A stretch of 64,000 nucleotides of DNA from Puccinellia tenuiflora. Its lineage: Eukaryota > Streptophyta > Magnoliopsida > Poales > Poaceae. Shown here piece after piece: positions 11,765 to 22,151 of this stretch. The notes beneath the pieces were generated by a model, which was not told where the DNA came from, made no database searches, and was given only the letters and a program-made list of their open reading frames with translations. Each line of letters starts with the position of its first letter. The first letter of the stretch is position 1. The position numbers and the translations under genes were made by a program. The stretch is taken from the NCBI GenBank assembly GCA_012064385.1, contig QRDG01000516.1, positions 961,600-1,025,599 on the forward strand, in the 5' to 3' direction.

Positions 11765-11775
11765 AGACAGTTTTC

Positions 11776-11793
11776 TAGCATCGTTGCTGGGGA
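11776..11793 (+). other. tRNA-Asp-type primer binding site
   Basis: TAGCATCGTTGCTGGGGA matches TGGCGCCGTTGCCGGGGA except for transitions. It lies 11 bases after the presumed LTR end, which sets the LTR boundary at 11764. Confidence 0.7.
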
Positions 11794-11817
11794 GTGAAGC
11801 GCTATTGGTAAGCGGAA

Positions 11818-12405
11818 TTGGCAAGGAAAACTTTTATTGTAAGTATTGTTTTTATTTTTATTTTGTTACTTTGTTTCATTATGGTGCGCTCTCATTTTAC
11901 CTTGCTGTTTGAGGGTAACCCCTCCACCACCCCCATGGTGGATAAGGGTCCTCCACCTACTGAATGCATTCCTTTCAAAATACCGATGAGAATTATTGAT
12001 CGTGCTATGAGTAATCACAATGCAGGGGGTGGAACTATCCATCCTAGTTATCACTTGCTTTATATTAAGAAATTATGTGAGCTGTTTAAGATTGTAGGTG
12101 TCTCAAGAGAGGTAATCATGAGGAAATTATTTTCATTATCACTGAAAGACAAAGCATTAGAGTGGCATCGGCTTCTGGATAATTCTCATATGATGGATTA
12201 GAAAGAGCTTATGTCTTTCTTTTACTCTAATTTTTATCCTCTTCATAAATTCATCAAGATAGAAATTATATCTATAATTTTTGGCCACATGATGGAGAGA
12301 TTTAAATGCCCCAATCATGAGATTTCCAATGAGATCATTGTCAATAATTATTATGCAATGCTATCTCGTCATGACAAGGAGATGGTTGATGCTTCTTCTC
12401 TAGGT
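11818..12405 (+). pseudogene. Athila-type gag fragment, broken
   Basis: The frame from 11818 runs 127 codons to a stop at 12199-12201. Similarity then continues past the stop in the same frame (KELMSFFYSNFYPLHKF), with damage further on. Recognisable retrotransposon gag features are HPSYHLLYIKKLCELFK, VIMRKLFSLSLKDKALEWH and the later NEIIVNNYYAMLSRHDKEMVD. The N-terminal hydrophobic stretch is probably leader read-through rather than a signal peptide. The similarity stops near 12405 just before a G homopolymer. Not functional. Confidence 0.75.
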
Positions 12406-12442
12406 CGACTACTAGTACTTTCTGTGTGTGTGGTGGTGTGTC

Positions 12443-12460
12443 GGGGGGGGGGGGGGGGGG
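12443..12460 (+). repeat. 18-bp guanine homopolymer
   Basis: Eighteen consecutive G follow a GT-rich tract. The exact length is prone to sequencing and polymerase error. It lies at the junction where the gag similarity ends. Confidence 0.9.
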
Positions 12461-12934
12461 ACTAATTTTACTTGACATGCTGTTAGGATATCATATAGTA
12501 TGTCTCGTGAGTGATCCTATATGAGTCAACTTGAAATAGTTATTTCCTATATTAATTACAGTAGGAATAATATTTTCACCGTTTTATACCTGGTCAATCA
12601 AAATATTTAGATTGGGTAATTCATAGTGTTAACTTAGACATTATTATTTGTCGGCCGCATTATAAATAACAACCATTGCGTCCCATTTAAATTAAATTAT
12701 CTTAAACATATTATAATTTTATTTTAGTTCCATTCTTTTTTGACCTATTTTAATTCCATTCTACTGTCCTCCCAGTTAATTTTCTTTTGCAGTGACGCAT
12801 ATGGAAATGGCTAATGCCACAACCCAACTCAGCCCAAATATTGCTTTGCTTGTGCCCAGCCCAAATGTCCTTAGTGTGTGTTGTTTGGTCAGCCCAAACC
12901 TTTTTTACCATCTATGGGGATTCATTTCGTCGGA
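12461..12934. other. Intergenic sequence without recognised feature
   Basis: AT-rich sequence of unknown origin between the broken Athila fragment and the next DNA transposon. I see no gene, RNA or terminal repeats. Confidence 0.5.
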
Positions 12935-13749
12935 TTTAGAGCATCTCCAGTGCACACCCCCACACCCGGCCTCGTAGACACAAAACGTGTGTGACACTCC
13001 ATAAGAGCATTTTCAGTTAGATCCTCACCTTTTTCATATATGTTCCAACCCCTCCTCCCCCCACCCCGCCCCCTCCAAGAAAAACTGTGATGTACGCTAA
13101 ATTTTGCATATATGTCCGGACGGACAACTCGGAAAAATTGTATGGCGGTATCCGAAAACATATCTTGCAACCCATGAACAATATGAGTTTGAAACTTCTT
13201 TCGTAAGTGCTGAAAGAAGGAAGAAATCAAGTCAACCCCACCCCCACTTTTCGCCGAAATGTCTGTACTTTCCGACTCCCCAACACTTCCAGCCCATATA
13301 CGGGGTGGAAGCAGTGGCGGAGCCAGGATTTGAAGCATGTTATGTCATTTCAAATCTGTGATGTCAAATACATCCGTTTCTACTAGTTTTTTAATTTTTT
13401 CTTTATAATTTATGGTTGTGTATAGAGGATTTGTCGAAAACCTCTGTGGTCTGCTGACCACAGAGCTATCAAAGTGGCTCCGCCACTGGGTGGAAATGAG
13501 GGCATCCAGACATGTCCGGGCAGAACGGCACGCTAATGGGGCCCACCCCGAACCACTTTATCTTTATCTTTATTTTTATTTTCTCCTTCTCTTTCAATCC
13601 CCACCAATCATATGGAAGTGACCTACAATACATGGGATAAGGTTGTGCGCACAAATGAGGATGTAAAGCGGATATGCCCGGACAGTATCTAGACGTGTTC
13701 ATGGAGAAATAGGGGACAAATTAAACAATCTGGTTGGAGATGCTCTAAA
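12935..13749. mobile_element. DNA transposon with GAGCATCTCCA terminal repeats
   Basis: TTTAGAGCATCTCCA at the left end is matched by its exact reverse complement at the right end (13735-13749). There is no transposase, so this is a non-autonomous element of about 815 bases. No clean target duplication could be identified, so the superfamily is not assigned. A related motif, GAGCATTTTCAG, near 13004 may be a second, nested terminus. A small hAT-like element is inserted in it at 13312. Confidence 0.65.
13312..13488. mobile_element. hAT-type MITE with 8-bp target duplication
   Basis: The ends CAGTGGCGGAGCC and GGCTCCGCCACTG are inverted repeats. The flanks GGTGGAAG (13304-13311) and GGTGGAAA (13489-13496) form an 8-bp target duplication with one mismatch, as expected for hAT. 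At 177 bp it is non-coding, and it is nested in the 12935-13749 element. Confidence 0.85.
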
Positions 13750-13908
13750 CAGAGGCTGCTTTAGGGGTGCGCCAAGAGACTTGTCCGCTTCGATGGGGCC
13801 GGGTGCCCTAGTAGCACCCTTCAAGTGGTCGGCCCTATATTTTTTGGCCAATTGTTTTAAGTGTTTTGACTATTTTTTCTAAATAAAATATTTTGTTGCT
13901 ATTTATTA

Positions 13909-14600
13909 CTCCCTACATTTCTTGATGTAATGTGTCTAAGATTTTGACATGAATATTACGGATAGTTCATTTGGATCCCGGGCTCCAGGGAGCCCGGTAT
14001 TTCAAAAAAAAAAATCGACATTTTAAAGTTTCAAAAAATTCTGAAATTTTTTTGTAGATATTGACAATTACATATTGCATGACTATGCAAAATTTCAACC
14101 CGAAATATTGTGTATTTTGGACTGTGTGAAAATGACAAATTTCTGGATCTGAAACGTGAACAGTGTACAGTTCAAATTTGTCCGAATTTGTCTTTTTTCC
14201 ACAGGACAAAATACAAAATATTTCGGGTTGAAATTTTACACAGCGGTAGAAATAGTCATGTTCTACGTCTAGGATTTGTTTCACATTTTTTCGAAACTCA
14301 GAAATGTGGTTTTCAAAAATTTCAAAAAACGGACTCCCTGGAGCCCGGGAGCCAAATCACCGCACTCAAGAATATTAAGACAACGGTATTTTAACTGCGG
14401 TGGACTTATTTTCTTCTGGAAAAAATCGAGAGAAAGGAGTCCTTAATAGTAGGCACAAATTGGAAACAATCCCTCAAATTTCTCCGGTCCATATTGTGAC
14501 TCATTTGTGGATGGATAAAATTGTCCATAAATAGCAATGCACCCTATATTCCGAAAAAAAAAAAATCAAAAACTTAAACACCTTACATCAAGGAACAATC
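13909..14600. mobile_element. Stowaway-like element with nested foldback insertion
   Basis: The left end starts CTCCCTACATTTCTTG after a TA. The segment TTCTTGATGTAATGTGT recurs inverted near 14577-14596 as ACACCTTACATCAAGGAA. The right terminus has lost its GGGAG end. The element is interrupted by the foldback element at 13970-14356. Confidence 0.6.
13970..14356. mobile_element. Foldback MITE with long GC-rich terminal inverted repeats
   Basis: The left end TTTGGATCCCGGGCTCCAGG and the right end CCTGGAGCCCGGGAGCCAAA are inverted repeats with one mismatch. Inner parts also pair (ACCCGAAATATT near 14099 against AATATTTCGGGT near 14217), so nearly the whole 387 bases can fold back. TCA flanks both ends and may be a 3-bp target duplication. 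There is no coding capacity. Confidence 0.8.
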
Positions 14601-15194
14601 TCGGCCACCAAAATGATGGACGGCCACAAAAATGCCACCTATTTCAGCCACCACATATGCATAGAAATCAACCTTAAATTGCAAAGATACGCCTATGATT
14701 TTGATCAAACCAGGATTTCACTGTCGGGCCCGGGTTGTTTGAAAATTCAAGATATACGAATAGAGGGGGAGGTGAATAGGTCTTTATAAATTTTACTCTA
14801 TCAAAACTGAGGAAATAAGAAACTTGAACCTAACTTATGCACAATAGACAAAACTTGAATTATGATGCAATTTATAGTTGAAACAGCAGATGAATTATAT
14901 TTAAATTAACCGAATGCTTCAGAAAGTGACAAAGCAGATCATATAAGCAGATGAACTGAATCTTCAGATATAAAGATAGCATAGTGGAGCAAACACAGTA
15001 CCGTGAAGAGCTCCTCCGAAGAAATGGGAGTGCATTGTGTAGAATATGTTTACGCAGAGTTAGGAAAGCCAAGAACGTGACTATGCCAAACGGTTGAGAA
15101 CTTGAGATCAAAAAAAGAAACAACAAGAACATGAGCCTAGCTAGATGCACGGAAGCTGTGAATAAATCTGCTACTTAAATCAGGCACAACAGCT
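14601..15194. other. Unassigned sequence with a GGGGGAGGTGAATAGG motif
   Basis: No gene recognised. A motif at about 14763-14778 resembles the start of the unclassified insertion at 1631, suggesting a fragment of a related repeat. The frame on the minus strand at 14872-15150 shows no family resemblance and I do not call it. Confidence 0.45.
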
Positions 15195-15275
15195 GTGAGA
15201 GGGACCAAGAGTCCAAGATTACGCCCATTTTTGGAGTTAGAATATCACGGGAGGAGAAGAACAGGCCTGGAGAAG

Positions 15276-15557
15276 ATGCCACCAAGCAGAAGCAAGGCGG
15301 CGTTCACCTTCACCGTCGGCGTCCTGGCGGCGACGCTGCTGCCGATAGCATTAATTGTTCACTGTATCCTGCCATGTTCGGCTGTTGACTTGGCCTTCAA
15401 AAGCATTACAGTGAATAAAAAAGTAGATACTCATAATACAGTATCTACTAGTACTATACGTGATCAGCCGCCCTTCTATATGCATACAGCTACCATCACT
15501 ACATTTCCCACAGAAATACACGCATCCAAAATGCTTCTGGTTTCGTCCAATATCTGA
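15276..15557 (+). CDS. Possible secreted-peptide gene fragment
   Basis: The ATG at 15276 opens a frame whose first 40 residues look like a plant signal peptide: a basic start (MPPSRSK), then a long hydrophobic core (VGVLAATLLPIALIV) ending HCILPCSAVD. The local GC content is exon-like, unlike its AT-rich surroundings. Coding character is lost soon after about 15400, where a hairpin occurs and the frame reads low-quality sequence to a stop at 15555. An upstream ATG at 15195 is in the same frame but its extension looks non-coding. This could be the first exon of a degraded gene. I recognise no family and infer only secretion. Confidence 0.3.
   Translation: MPPSRSKAAFTFTVGVLAATLLPIALIVHCILPCSAVDLAFKSITVNKKVDTHNTVSTSTIRDQPPFYMHTATITTFPTEIHASKMLLVSSNI
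15422..15449. repeat. Perfect 10-bp hairpin
   Basis: AGTAGATACT and AGTATCTACT are perfect inverted repeats separated by an 8-base loop. It may be the core of a tiny MITE inserted in the gene fragment. Confidence 0.8.
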
Positions 15558-16192
15558 ATATAACTAAAAATAAATAAAAAATGAATACATAATATTGAGA
15601 AAGGTATAATACTTGAGATGAGAACCTCACATATATATAACAAGAAGAAGAGAGTTACATGCCGAGTTAGGTTGCTCAATTTCACCTCACTAATAATGTG
15701 AGTGAGTTTGCACCCCCACAATTAGTGTGACATCTGGATTTAATATTTTATAGTTAGTCAACCCTGCATTAGCGCATGCTCGCTAGTATAGGATAAGAAT
15801 TTGTAATATGTAAGAGATGTGTACCTCAAAGATATTGAATTATGGGGAACATAATAATTTCTAAAAAAACTTTAGAATAATTATTGTTTGAAACATTTAA
15901 CTATGTTCATATCACTGCCGCCCTACTTTTCAACGAAAAAATTGTCTACACTATTTGAAGACGTATTAGGAAGATTGGCGCGACGACACGACGCACCACG
16001 ACGCACCCATGTGTTGATAAAGAGAAGTAATACATATCTGATGCACTTTTGGAAGCATGGTCAATATCATACAAAATAGATTACTTTCAGGCACTAAATT
16101 AATACTTAGTTTATAAGAAATGTCGTTGTAAGTTGAAGAAAGATGTTAAACTATATACGATAGGTTTTTTTTAGAACTAATATATATATGAT
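15558..16192. other. AT-rich intergenic sequence
   Basis: No gene, RNA or clear repeat recognised before the CACTA element. Confidence 0.5.
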
Positions 16193-16574
16193 CACTACAG
16201 GAATGGACGGCTATGCCGACGGCCTTTTGCCGTCGGCATAGGCCAATTTTCCGTCGACATAGCTTGTGCCGACGGCGTATTGCCTCATAGGCATAGGGCC
16301 TTTTGCCGTCGGCCTAGAGAAAGACCGTCGGCGTAGGCTATGCCGACGGCAAAGCTGTCGACGTAGATTCCGTCGGCATTTTGTTTTCCAAAATTATTTT
16401 TCCAAAAAAAAATTAAAAATAATAAAAATAAATTCAACTTTTTTTTTCAAATTATTTGTTCCAAGTTTTTTTTTTCAAATTTCGAATATTCCAACTTTTT
16501 TTTCAAATTTCGTATTTCCCACTTAGCCACACACTTAATCTCAATCTCAGGTCAAAGTACTTACCTTAGTCAAA

Positions 16575-16645
16575 CTTTCCGTTTGGTCACCCATCCTCAG
16601 ATTGCTCCAGCCCAAGCACACTTAACTTTTAAGTTCCTTCCAAAT
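16575..16645 (-). repeat. 5S-rRNA-derived segment within the CACTA element
   Basis: On the minus strand the sequence contains AAGTTAAGTGTGCTTGGGC and then AGGATGGGTGACC (16585-16597), with spacing and intervening GAG as in plant 5S rRNA (AAGTTAAGCGTGCTTGGGC and AGGATGGGTGACC). These blocks correspond to the internal Pol III control region. The 5' third of 5S is barely recognisable and the 3' end is replaced, so it is not a functional rRNA gene. It could come from a 5S-derived SINE or a Cassandra-type element. Confidence 0.72.
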
Positions 16646-16944
16646 TAGCTTCCAGATGAGATGTTAGAACTTACTAATATTAGTATCCTATCAACCATAT
16701 TAACCCATGGGTCATGATGTTACACTTTTTATTATTTAAATTTTGAAAAAATATTTGAATAAGTAACAATGATTATGTAATAATATTTTTTGAATAAATA
16801 ACAATAAAATTTATTTTACTTTATTTTCTCTTTTTACTTAATATGGAATAATTAATATCTTTAAATCCGTAAATCAAAATTTAACAAATAAAATGTCTAA
16901 ATAGATTAGAAAAATTAGAGGAATCCAAATATGTCATCCATATC

Positions 16945-18780
16945 ATCTTTTTCATCATGTATATGACTTTTTGCAACATATTTTTGGTACTTGCTTAATA
17001 AAAAAAAGTCATTTTGACACTCAAAAAATGAAAAATAATGATATTTATAAAAATATTTTAAACAATAATTTTTGGCAATAATGTTTGACATACCTAGACA
17101 CACTTATGTGTCAAATATGGGCACATTATTACAAACTACGGCACGAGGATGATCATATCTACGTCATTTGACTCGAAACTTATACATGTTTATAGATGAT
17201 TGACCTTTTTGTGAAGAATTTTTTTGGTAACTTTGTCAAAATTCAGGTTTATCATTTTTCCTAGCAACTAGTACACATAAAAGGAGTCCATGCCAAAGGA
17301 TTTAATTTATTGAGTATTTTTTCACTTTCTTTTATTTTGTTCAAAAAACTGTCAAAATGGTCATCGTGCCTGTTCATCCAAAGGGGTCTCATTTTTGAAA
17401 AATATCGATGGTTCTGTGATACAACCACTACTGGTGTACCTTAAAATGATTTTTGTAAAATTTTCAGAGCAAACTATCACACACTTGTAGTTCAAAATTG
17501 AATTACTTTCGAAAAATAGGCATAAAGTCAATTAAATAGACGAAATGAGGTAGAAACCGAGAAAATTACTAATATTTTTGGATTATCGATAAAATATGGC
17601 CTACTTTGTGTGAAAATTGTATATGTGCCATTTTGCACCATATTTGTCGTACTTGCTTCACAAAAAAATGTCATTTTTGACAATTAGAAAATGAAAAATG
17701 ATATTTATAAACGTAATTGAAAAAATTTAGTTCTACAACATTGTTTATCATAACAAGACACAACTATGTGTCAAATATGTACACATTATCACAAACTATG
17801 GCACGAGGATGATCATATCTACGTCATTTGACTCGAAACTTATACATGTTTATAGATGATTGACCTTTTTGTGAAGAAGTTTTTTGGTAACTTTGTCAAA
17901 ACTCAGGTTTATCATTTTTCCTAGCAACTAGTACACATAAAAAGAGTCCATGCCAAAGGATTTAATTTATTGAGTATTTTTTTACTTTCTTTATTTTATT
18001 CAAAAAATGGTCAAAATAGTCGTCGTGCCTGTTCATCCAAAGGGGTCTCATTTTTTAAAACTATCGATGGTTCTGTGATACAACCACTACTGGTGTACCT
18101 TAAAATGGTTTTTGTAAAATTTTCAGAGCAAACTATCACACACTTGTAGTTCAAAATTGAATTACTTTCGAAAAATAGGCATAAAGTCAATTAAATAGGC
18201 GAAATGAGGTAGAAACCGAGAAAATTACTAATATTTTTGGATTATCGATAAAATATGGCCTACTTTGTGTGAAAATTGTATATGTGCCATTTTGCACCAT
18301 ATTTGTCGTACTTGCTTCACAAAAAATGTCATTTTTGACAATTAGAAAATGAAAAATGATATTTATAAACGTAATTGAAAAAATTTAGTTCTACAACATT
18401 GTTTATCATAACAAGACACAACTATGTGTCAAATATGTACACATTATCACAAACTATGGCACGAGGATGATCATATCTACGTCATTTGACTCGAAACTTA
18501 TACATGTTTATAGATGATTGACCTTTTTGTGAAGAATTTTTTTGGTAACTTTGTCAAAACTCAGGTTTATCATTTTTCCTAGCAACTAGTACACATAAAA
18601 AGAATCCATGCCAAAGGATTTAATTTATTGAGTATTTTTTTACTTTCTTTATTTTATTCAAAAAATGGTCAAAATAGTCGTCGTGCCTGTTCATCCAAAG
18701 GGGTCTCATTTTTGAAAACTATCGATGGTTCTGTGATACAACCACTACTAGTGTACCTTAAAATGATTTTTGTAAAATTA
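16945..18780. repeat. Tandem array of a ~659-bp unit inside the CACTA element
   Basis: The marker segment AGACAC..TATGTGTCAAATATG recurs at 17096, 17756 and 18414, giving spacings of 660 and 658 bases. About 2.8 units are present, starting with a partial diverged copy near 16945 and ending abruptly near 18780. The second and third units are nearly identical; the first differs more. The unit is AT-rich and non-coding. Confidence 0.88.
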
Positions 18781-19017
18781 AAGATATGAATTATTTCATA
18801 TTAAACAAAAAACAGAAAAAAAATCAAAGCTATGCCGACGGCAAAGCCTTCGGCATAGACCTGTAAACCTATGCCGACGGCAAAGCCGTCGGCATAGCCT
18901 CTGTGCCGACGGCAGAACCTACGCCGACAGCCGTGTCGACGGGCAGGCCTCGTCGGAGCCTATGCCGACGGCCCCGATAAAAAGCCGTCGGCATAGAAGC
19001 TCATTCCTGTAGTGGAT

Positions 19018-19928
19018 AGGTATGCATCTACTGTTAGTTTGGCCTGCAAACAACAGATGTGAATGTGTCATGGCCCATAAAGAAAGCTCCACAACTCCAC
19101 AGGTTCTTCTAAGATTTGCATAGACTGCAGCAACAATCCGACCATTTGAAAACCCGATTGAAGAGGTCTTCAACGATGTTGTTTCCTATGAGTGGCACCG
19201 GAAAAAATATAGAACCATTTAAGCAGGATTGTGAGATTACTATCTTTGAAGATGTAATGATAGAAAGGAATTTTTTTGTTACTAGTTCAATTTCGTTGTG
19301 ATATGTTCTTGGCATAGAAATGTACGTGGCACCTACTATTCATCTAAGCTTCTAGGCGCCAATCTTCTTCCAACCTGCATCAATACATGATAACTAATGA
19401 GAGCAACTAGAGAAGTAGCGACGCCATTCTATTCTATATGTGATGTACAGAAGAGGTGGACGGAATAAAGGAGTAAAATCTAGAAGGAAGCTATAAACAA
19501 TACCCATAATTTATATTTTCAGATGTAAACAATCTACTTTTAGAGTTTATTGAGAAGAACGCCTACTTACCAAAAGCAATAAGTGAGCATCTAATTTGAA
19601 TCTATTGCACTATGCGGAGCCCTAAGAGAAAGTATAGAAGTTTATAGGTCATAGCAAAACATATTCACGTGCCGTATCCGTGACCGAATACCAAATTTAT
19701 TTTGAATTAGTACAATAAATACACTCATAACGGGAAGATAGAAGTTGATACTTTAAAGAAAAGAATGTTGTCTATCATTCATTTAGTGGTAAGCGGAAAC
19801 ATTTAACGTTACCCTTGCAAGCCACTCGACATATACAGATGTATATGCCTTTCTATCATAGAAAGGTTCTAAAAATCAAATCAATCAAGTAGAAATTGCA
19901 AGATCCTCTCCTACAGGAGCACATGGCA
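19018..19928. other. Intergenic sequence without recognised feature
   Basis: AT-rich, no long frame with family resemblance and no RNA gene seen. Confidence 0.5.
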
Positions 19929-20458
19929 CACTACAAGGATTTCGGCATATTGCAACAAAATTTATTGCTACAGATATATTTTGTTTGATATTAGCACAAA
20001 TTTCCAGTTCAAGGTAATAGGATTTGCATATTGCCATTGTTTCGTTTCGTCGTGCTAAGTACTCCTTTTGTTGCAGTAGAAGACACGTATTGCCACAAAC
20101 TGTATCAACGTTGTAATATGGTAGTGATATTGCGACAGTTGCGTGAATTAGTCATTTTGTTGCGGTATAGACTATGTATTGCAACAAAGTAAATCTTTGT
20201 GGTAATATTCGGACATATATTGCAACAATTCGGATATGTGGCGCTAGTCATAGATATTGTTGCCAAAAATGACTTGGTATTGCAACAAACATGTATTGAT
20301 TGTAATATGGCGCCCTTTCGCCTCACCTTTATTGTGTTGCAATAACTATTACATATTGCGAAAAATTGTACATCCATGGTAATATGTACAACATATTGCA
20401 ACAATTCCCTAGTGTTACGAAAAAAGAGCAAGATATTGCAACGATATTCTCTATAGTG
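19929..20458. mobile_element. Small CACTA-like element with TATTGCAACA arrays
   Basis: The left end CACTACAAGG and the right end CTCTATAGTG are imperfect inverted CACTA-type termini. The whole body is packed with TATTGCAACA and its reverse complement, resembling subterminal transposase-binding repeats. No coding capacity. The flanking trinucleotides (GCA and TCC) do not match, so target duplication is not confirmed. Confidence 0.5.
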
Positions 20459-21586
20459 TCCTATCGCTCCTGTTTTTTCTTAATTTATTAATTATACCTT
20501 TTCTCACGATATGATTAAAGGGGCGTGCTAGTTTATAGAGGTATTAACACATTTGGTACCACAACTTGCATCTAAGTTGCGTTTTATTCCCACATTTTGC
20601 AAAGTGGACACCGGTGGTACCCCAACTTGCTAATCGGATTGGTTTAGGTCCTGGAGCCCCTACACCTGCTCACGGAAGGCGTCGGGGTCCGGTGGAGCCG
20701 TGGAGGCACACCTGCATTGGGATGCGGCGCCCTCGCGTCGGGCAACAGAGGAGGCGGCGAGGTCCGCTGCACCTGCTCGCGGAGGGGCTAGTGGAAGGCA
20801 TTGCGGTGCTGCTCGTGGAGGGGCTAGTGGAAGGCGTCGGGGTGCAATGGAGGCGCACCCGCTTCGAGATGCGGTGGAGGTGCCTGAAAATACTACTATC
20901 CTGGCAGTAGACTTTTAACAAATAAAATAGAGGCCTAGAGAAGATCTTGGAGTAATAAATCAGCTGGTTGACTATTACCCTGCAATGACAAATGAACAAG
21001 TGAGCTAGAGCATTATAATTTTTGCATCAAAATTGGATAGTTAAATATATTTGGTAATCAAAATTGGGTAATTAAATTTGTCAAAATTGCGGTTTCCAAC
21101 TCGTGACCTCAAACAGGAGAATAGAGAGGAAGCTAACCATGAAGCCACCAAGCACATGTATAATAATAATTATGTCTTGTATATTGCATCGACGTGTAGG
21201 AAAGCTGCATGGAGGCAAAACTCCTATAAAAGAAATGTCGGTAAGTGTAGCATTACACGATCTGAACCCGTTCATCGAACACATACATCATCCCTACGCA
21301 ACCCTAAATCGAGGATGTGTTTGGTTGAGAGGATATCCTTCAAATGATTAGGGATAGCCACTTTTTTTAATGGTTACCACCTGTTTGGTTGGGAGGTTAG
21401 AAGAGTTAGAGATAATCATATTTCACGATTTTTCATTCAAAGCGGTGGCTCAGATAATCCGCAAAAATATGTGGCGGGCGAGGCCAACCAATTCTGGCTT
21501 CCGCCGCCAGCTTCACCCGAATTTTTTTCTCACCGTGAATTCTCTTTTCCTATTGTAATTGTGCAATCTGTTGACATAGTGTATCG
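20459..21586. other. Intergenic sequence with a GC-rich minisatellite
   Basis: No gene assigned. A GC-rich island lies at about 20640-20890. The text around 21310-21400 contains TGTTTGGTTGAGAGG and TGTTTGGTTGGGAGG, which resemble Tourist/PIF MITE termini, but I cannot define an element. Confidence 0.45.
20655..20870. repeat. GC-rich minisatellite-like repeats
   Basis: Imperfect copies of GGAGGGGCTAGTGGAAGGCG and related blocks recur at about 36-45-base spacing within this GC-rich island. Open frames on both strands here are by-products of the repeat and high GC, not convincing genes. Confidence 0.6.
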
Positions 21587-22151
21587 CACTAGTTTCTCGC
21601 TACAAACATTTTGCCCGTTGTGATAACTATTTATCACCACCAAAACGAGTATGTTGCAATTTGTTGTTACGACGACTGAAATGTTTGTTGCCATAAGTTA
21701 ATGCCACAAGGGTAGCGGTTCGTGGCAAATAATCTAATGCCACAAAAAACAAAGATTATTGTCATAGTTTCTTGCCACGATTGACTATTGCCACGGAAGA
21801 GTAGGCGCCACGAAACGAGCGTCGTTGGCGTAGGTTGTTGTCACAAATGTCTATCACCACGAGCTACCAGTCGCCACAATTCGTTACATGTTGCATTAAA
21901 GCTATCTCCACAAACCAAATTGTGGCATCAAGTGAGTGCTTCCACGGAAAAAATGTGGCAACTTCCTATGTGGCTATTGCAATAGCACACTTTATTGTCA
22001 CGTTGCTTTTCATGGCAATAACCTATTACCACGCGTCCAGTCGCAACGGCTGCCAACGAATGTCGTTTCGTGGCAATAGGTACCTACTGCCACAAATCGG
22101 CATGCATTGTGACGAATAATTTTGTTGCAATAGAGCCTAATCCTTATAGTG
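21587..22151. mobile_element. Second small CACTA-like element with TTGCCAC/GTGGCAA arrays
   Basis: The left end is CACTAGTTTCTCGC and the right end CCTTATAGTG. The interior is filled with TTGCCAC, GTGGCAA and TTGTTGCAATA motifs in both orientations, much like the element at 19929. No transposase and no confirmed target duplication. Confidence 0.45.

Larger units (their letters stand above)
10685..12405 (+). mobile_element. Athila-type Gypsy fragment: LTR, primer site and broken gag
   Basis: A GC-rich LTR-like block (10685-11764) is followed within about 12 bases by a tRNA-Asp-type primer site (11776-11793) and then by a gag frame. This is the 5' part of an Athila-like Gypsy element. Similarity to gag ends abruptly near 12405 and no protease, polymerase or second LTR is seen, so the rest was deleted. 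The left edge meets the preceding LTR remnant directly and may be truncated. Confidence 0.75.
16193..19014. mobile_element. Non-autonomous CACTA transposon with 3-bp target duplication
   Basis: The ends CACTACAGGAAT and ATTCCTGTAGTG are perfect inverted repeats. The flanking 3-bp duplication is GAT (16190-16192 and 19015-19017), both diagnostic of CACTA. Subterminal regions (16200-16380 and 18830-19000) carry many copies of TATGCCGACGGC and its reverse complement, the usual transposase-binding arrays. The 2.8-kb element has no transposase. Its interior is a 5S-derived segment and a tandem array. Confidence 0.93.

Noticed and set aside
14872..15150. 92-codon minus-strand hydrophobic frame
   Set aside because: Leu/Phe-rich translation of AT-rich DNA without family resemblance or gene context.
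16690..18800. CRISPR-like or satellite array
   Set aside because: The repeats are about 659 bases long with no spacers and lie within a CACTA element of a plant genome.
20566..20999. Coding genes on both strands in the GC-rich island
   Set aside because: The frames translate a minisatellite; Ser/Thr/Pro-rich on one strand and Gly/Ala/Arg-rich on the other, typical of repeats.
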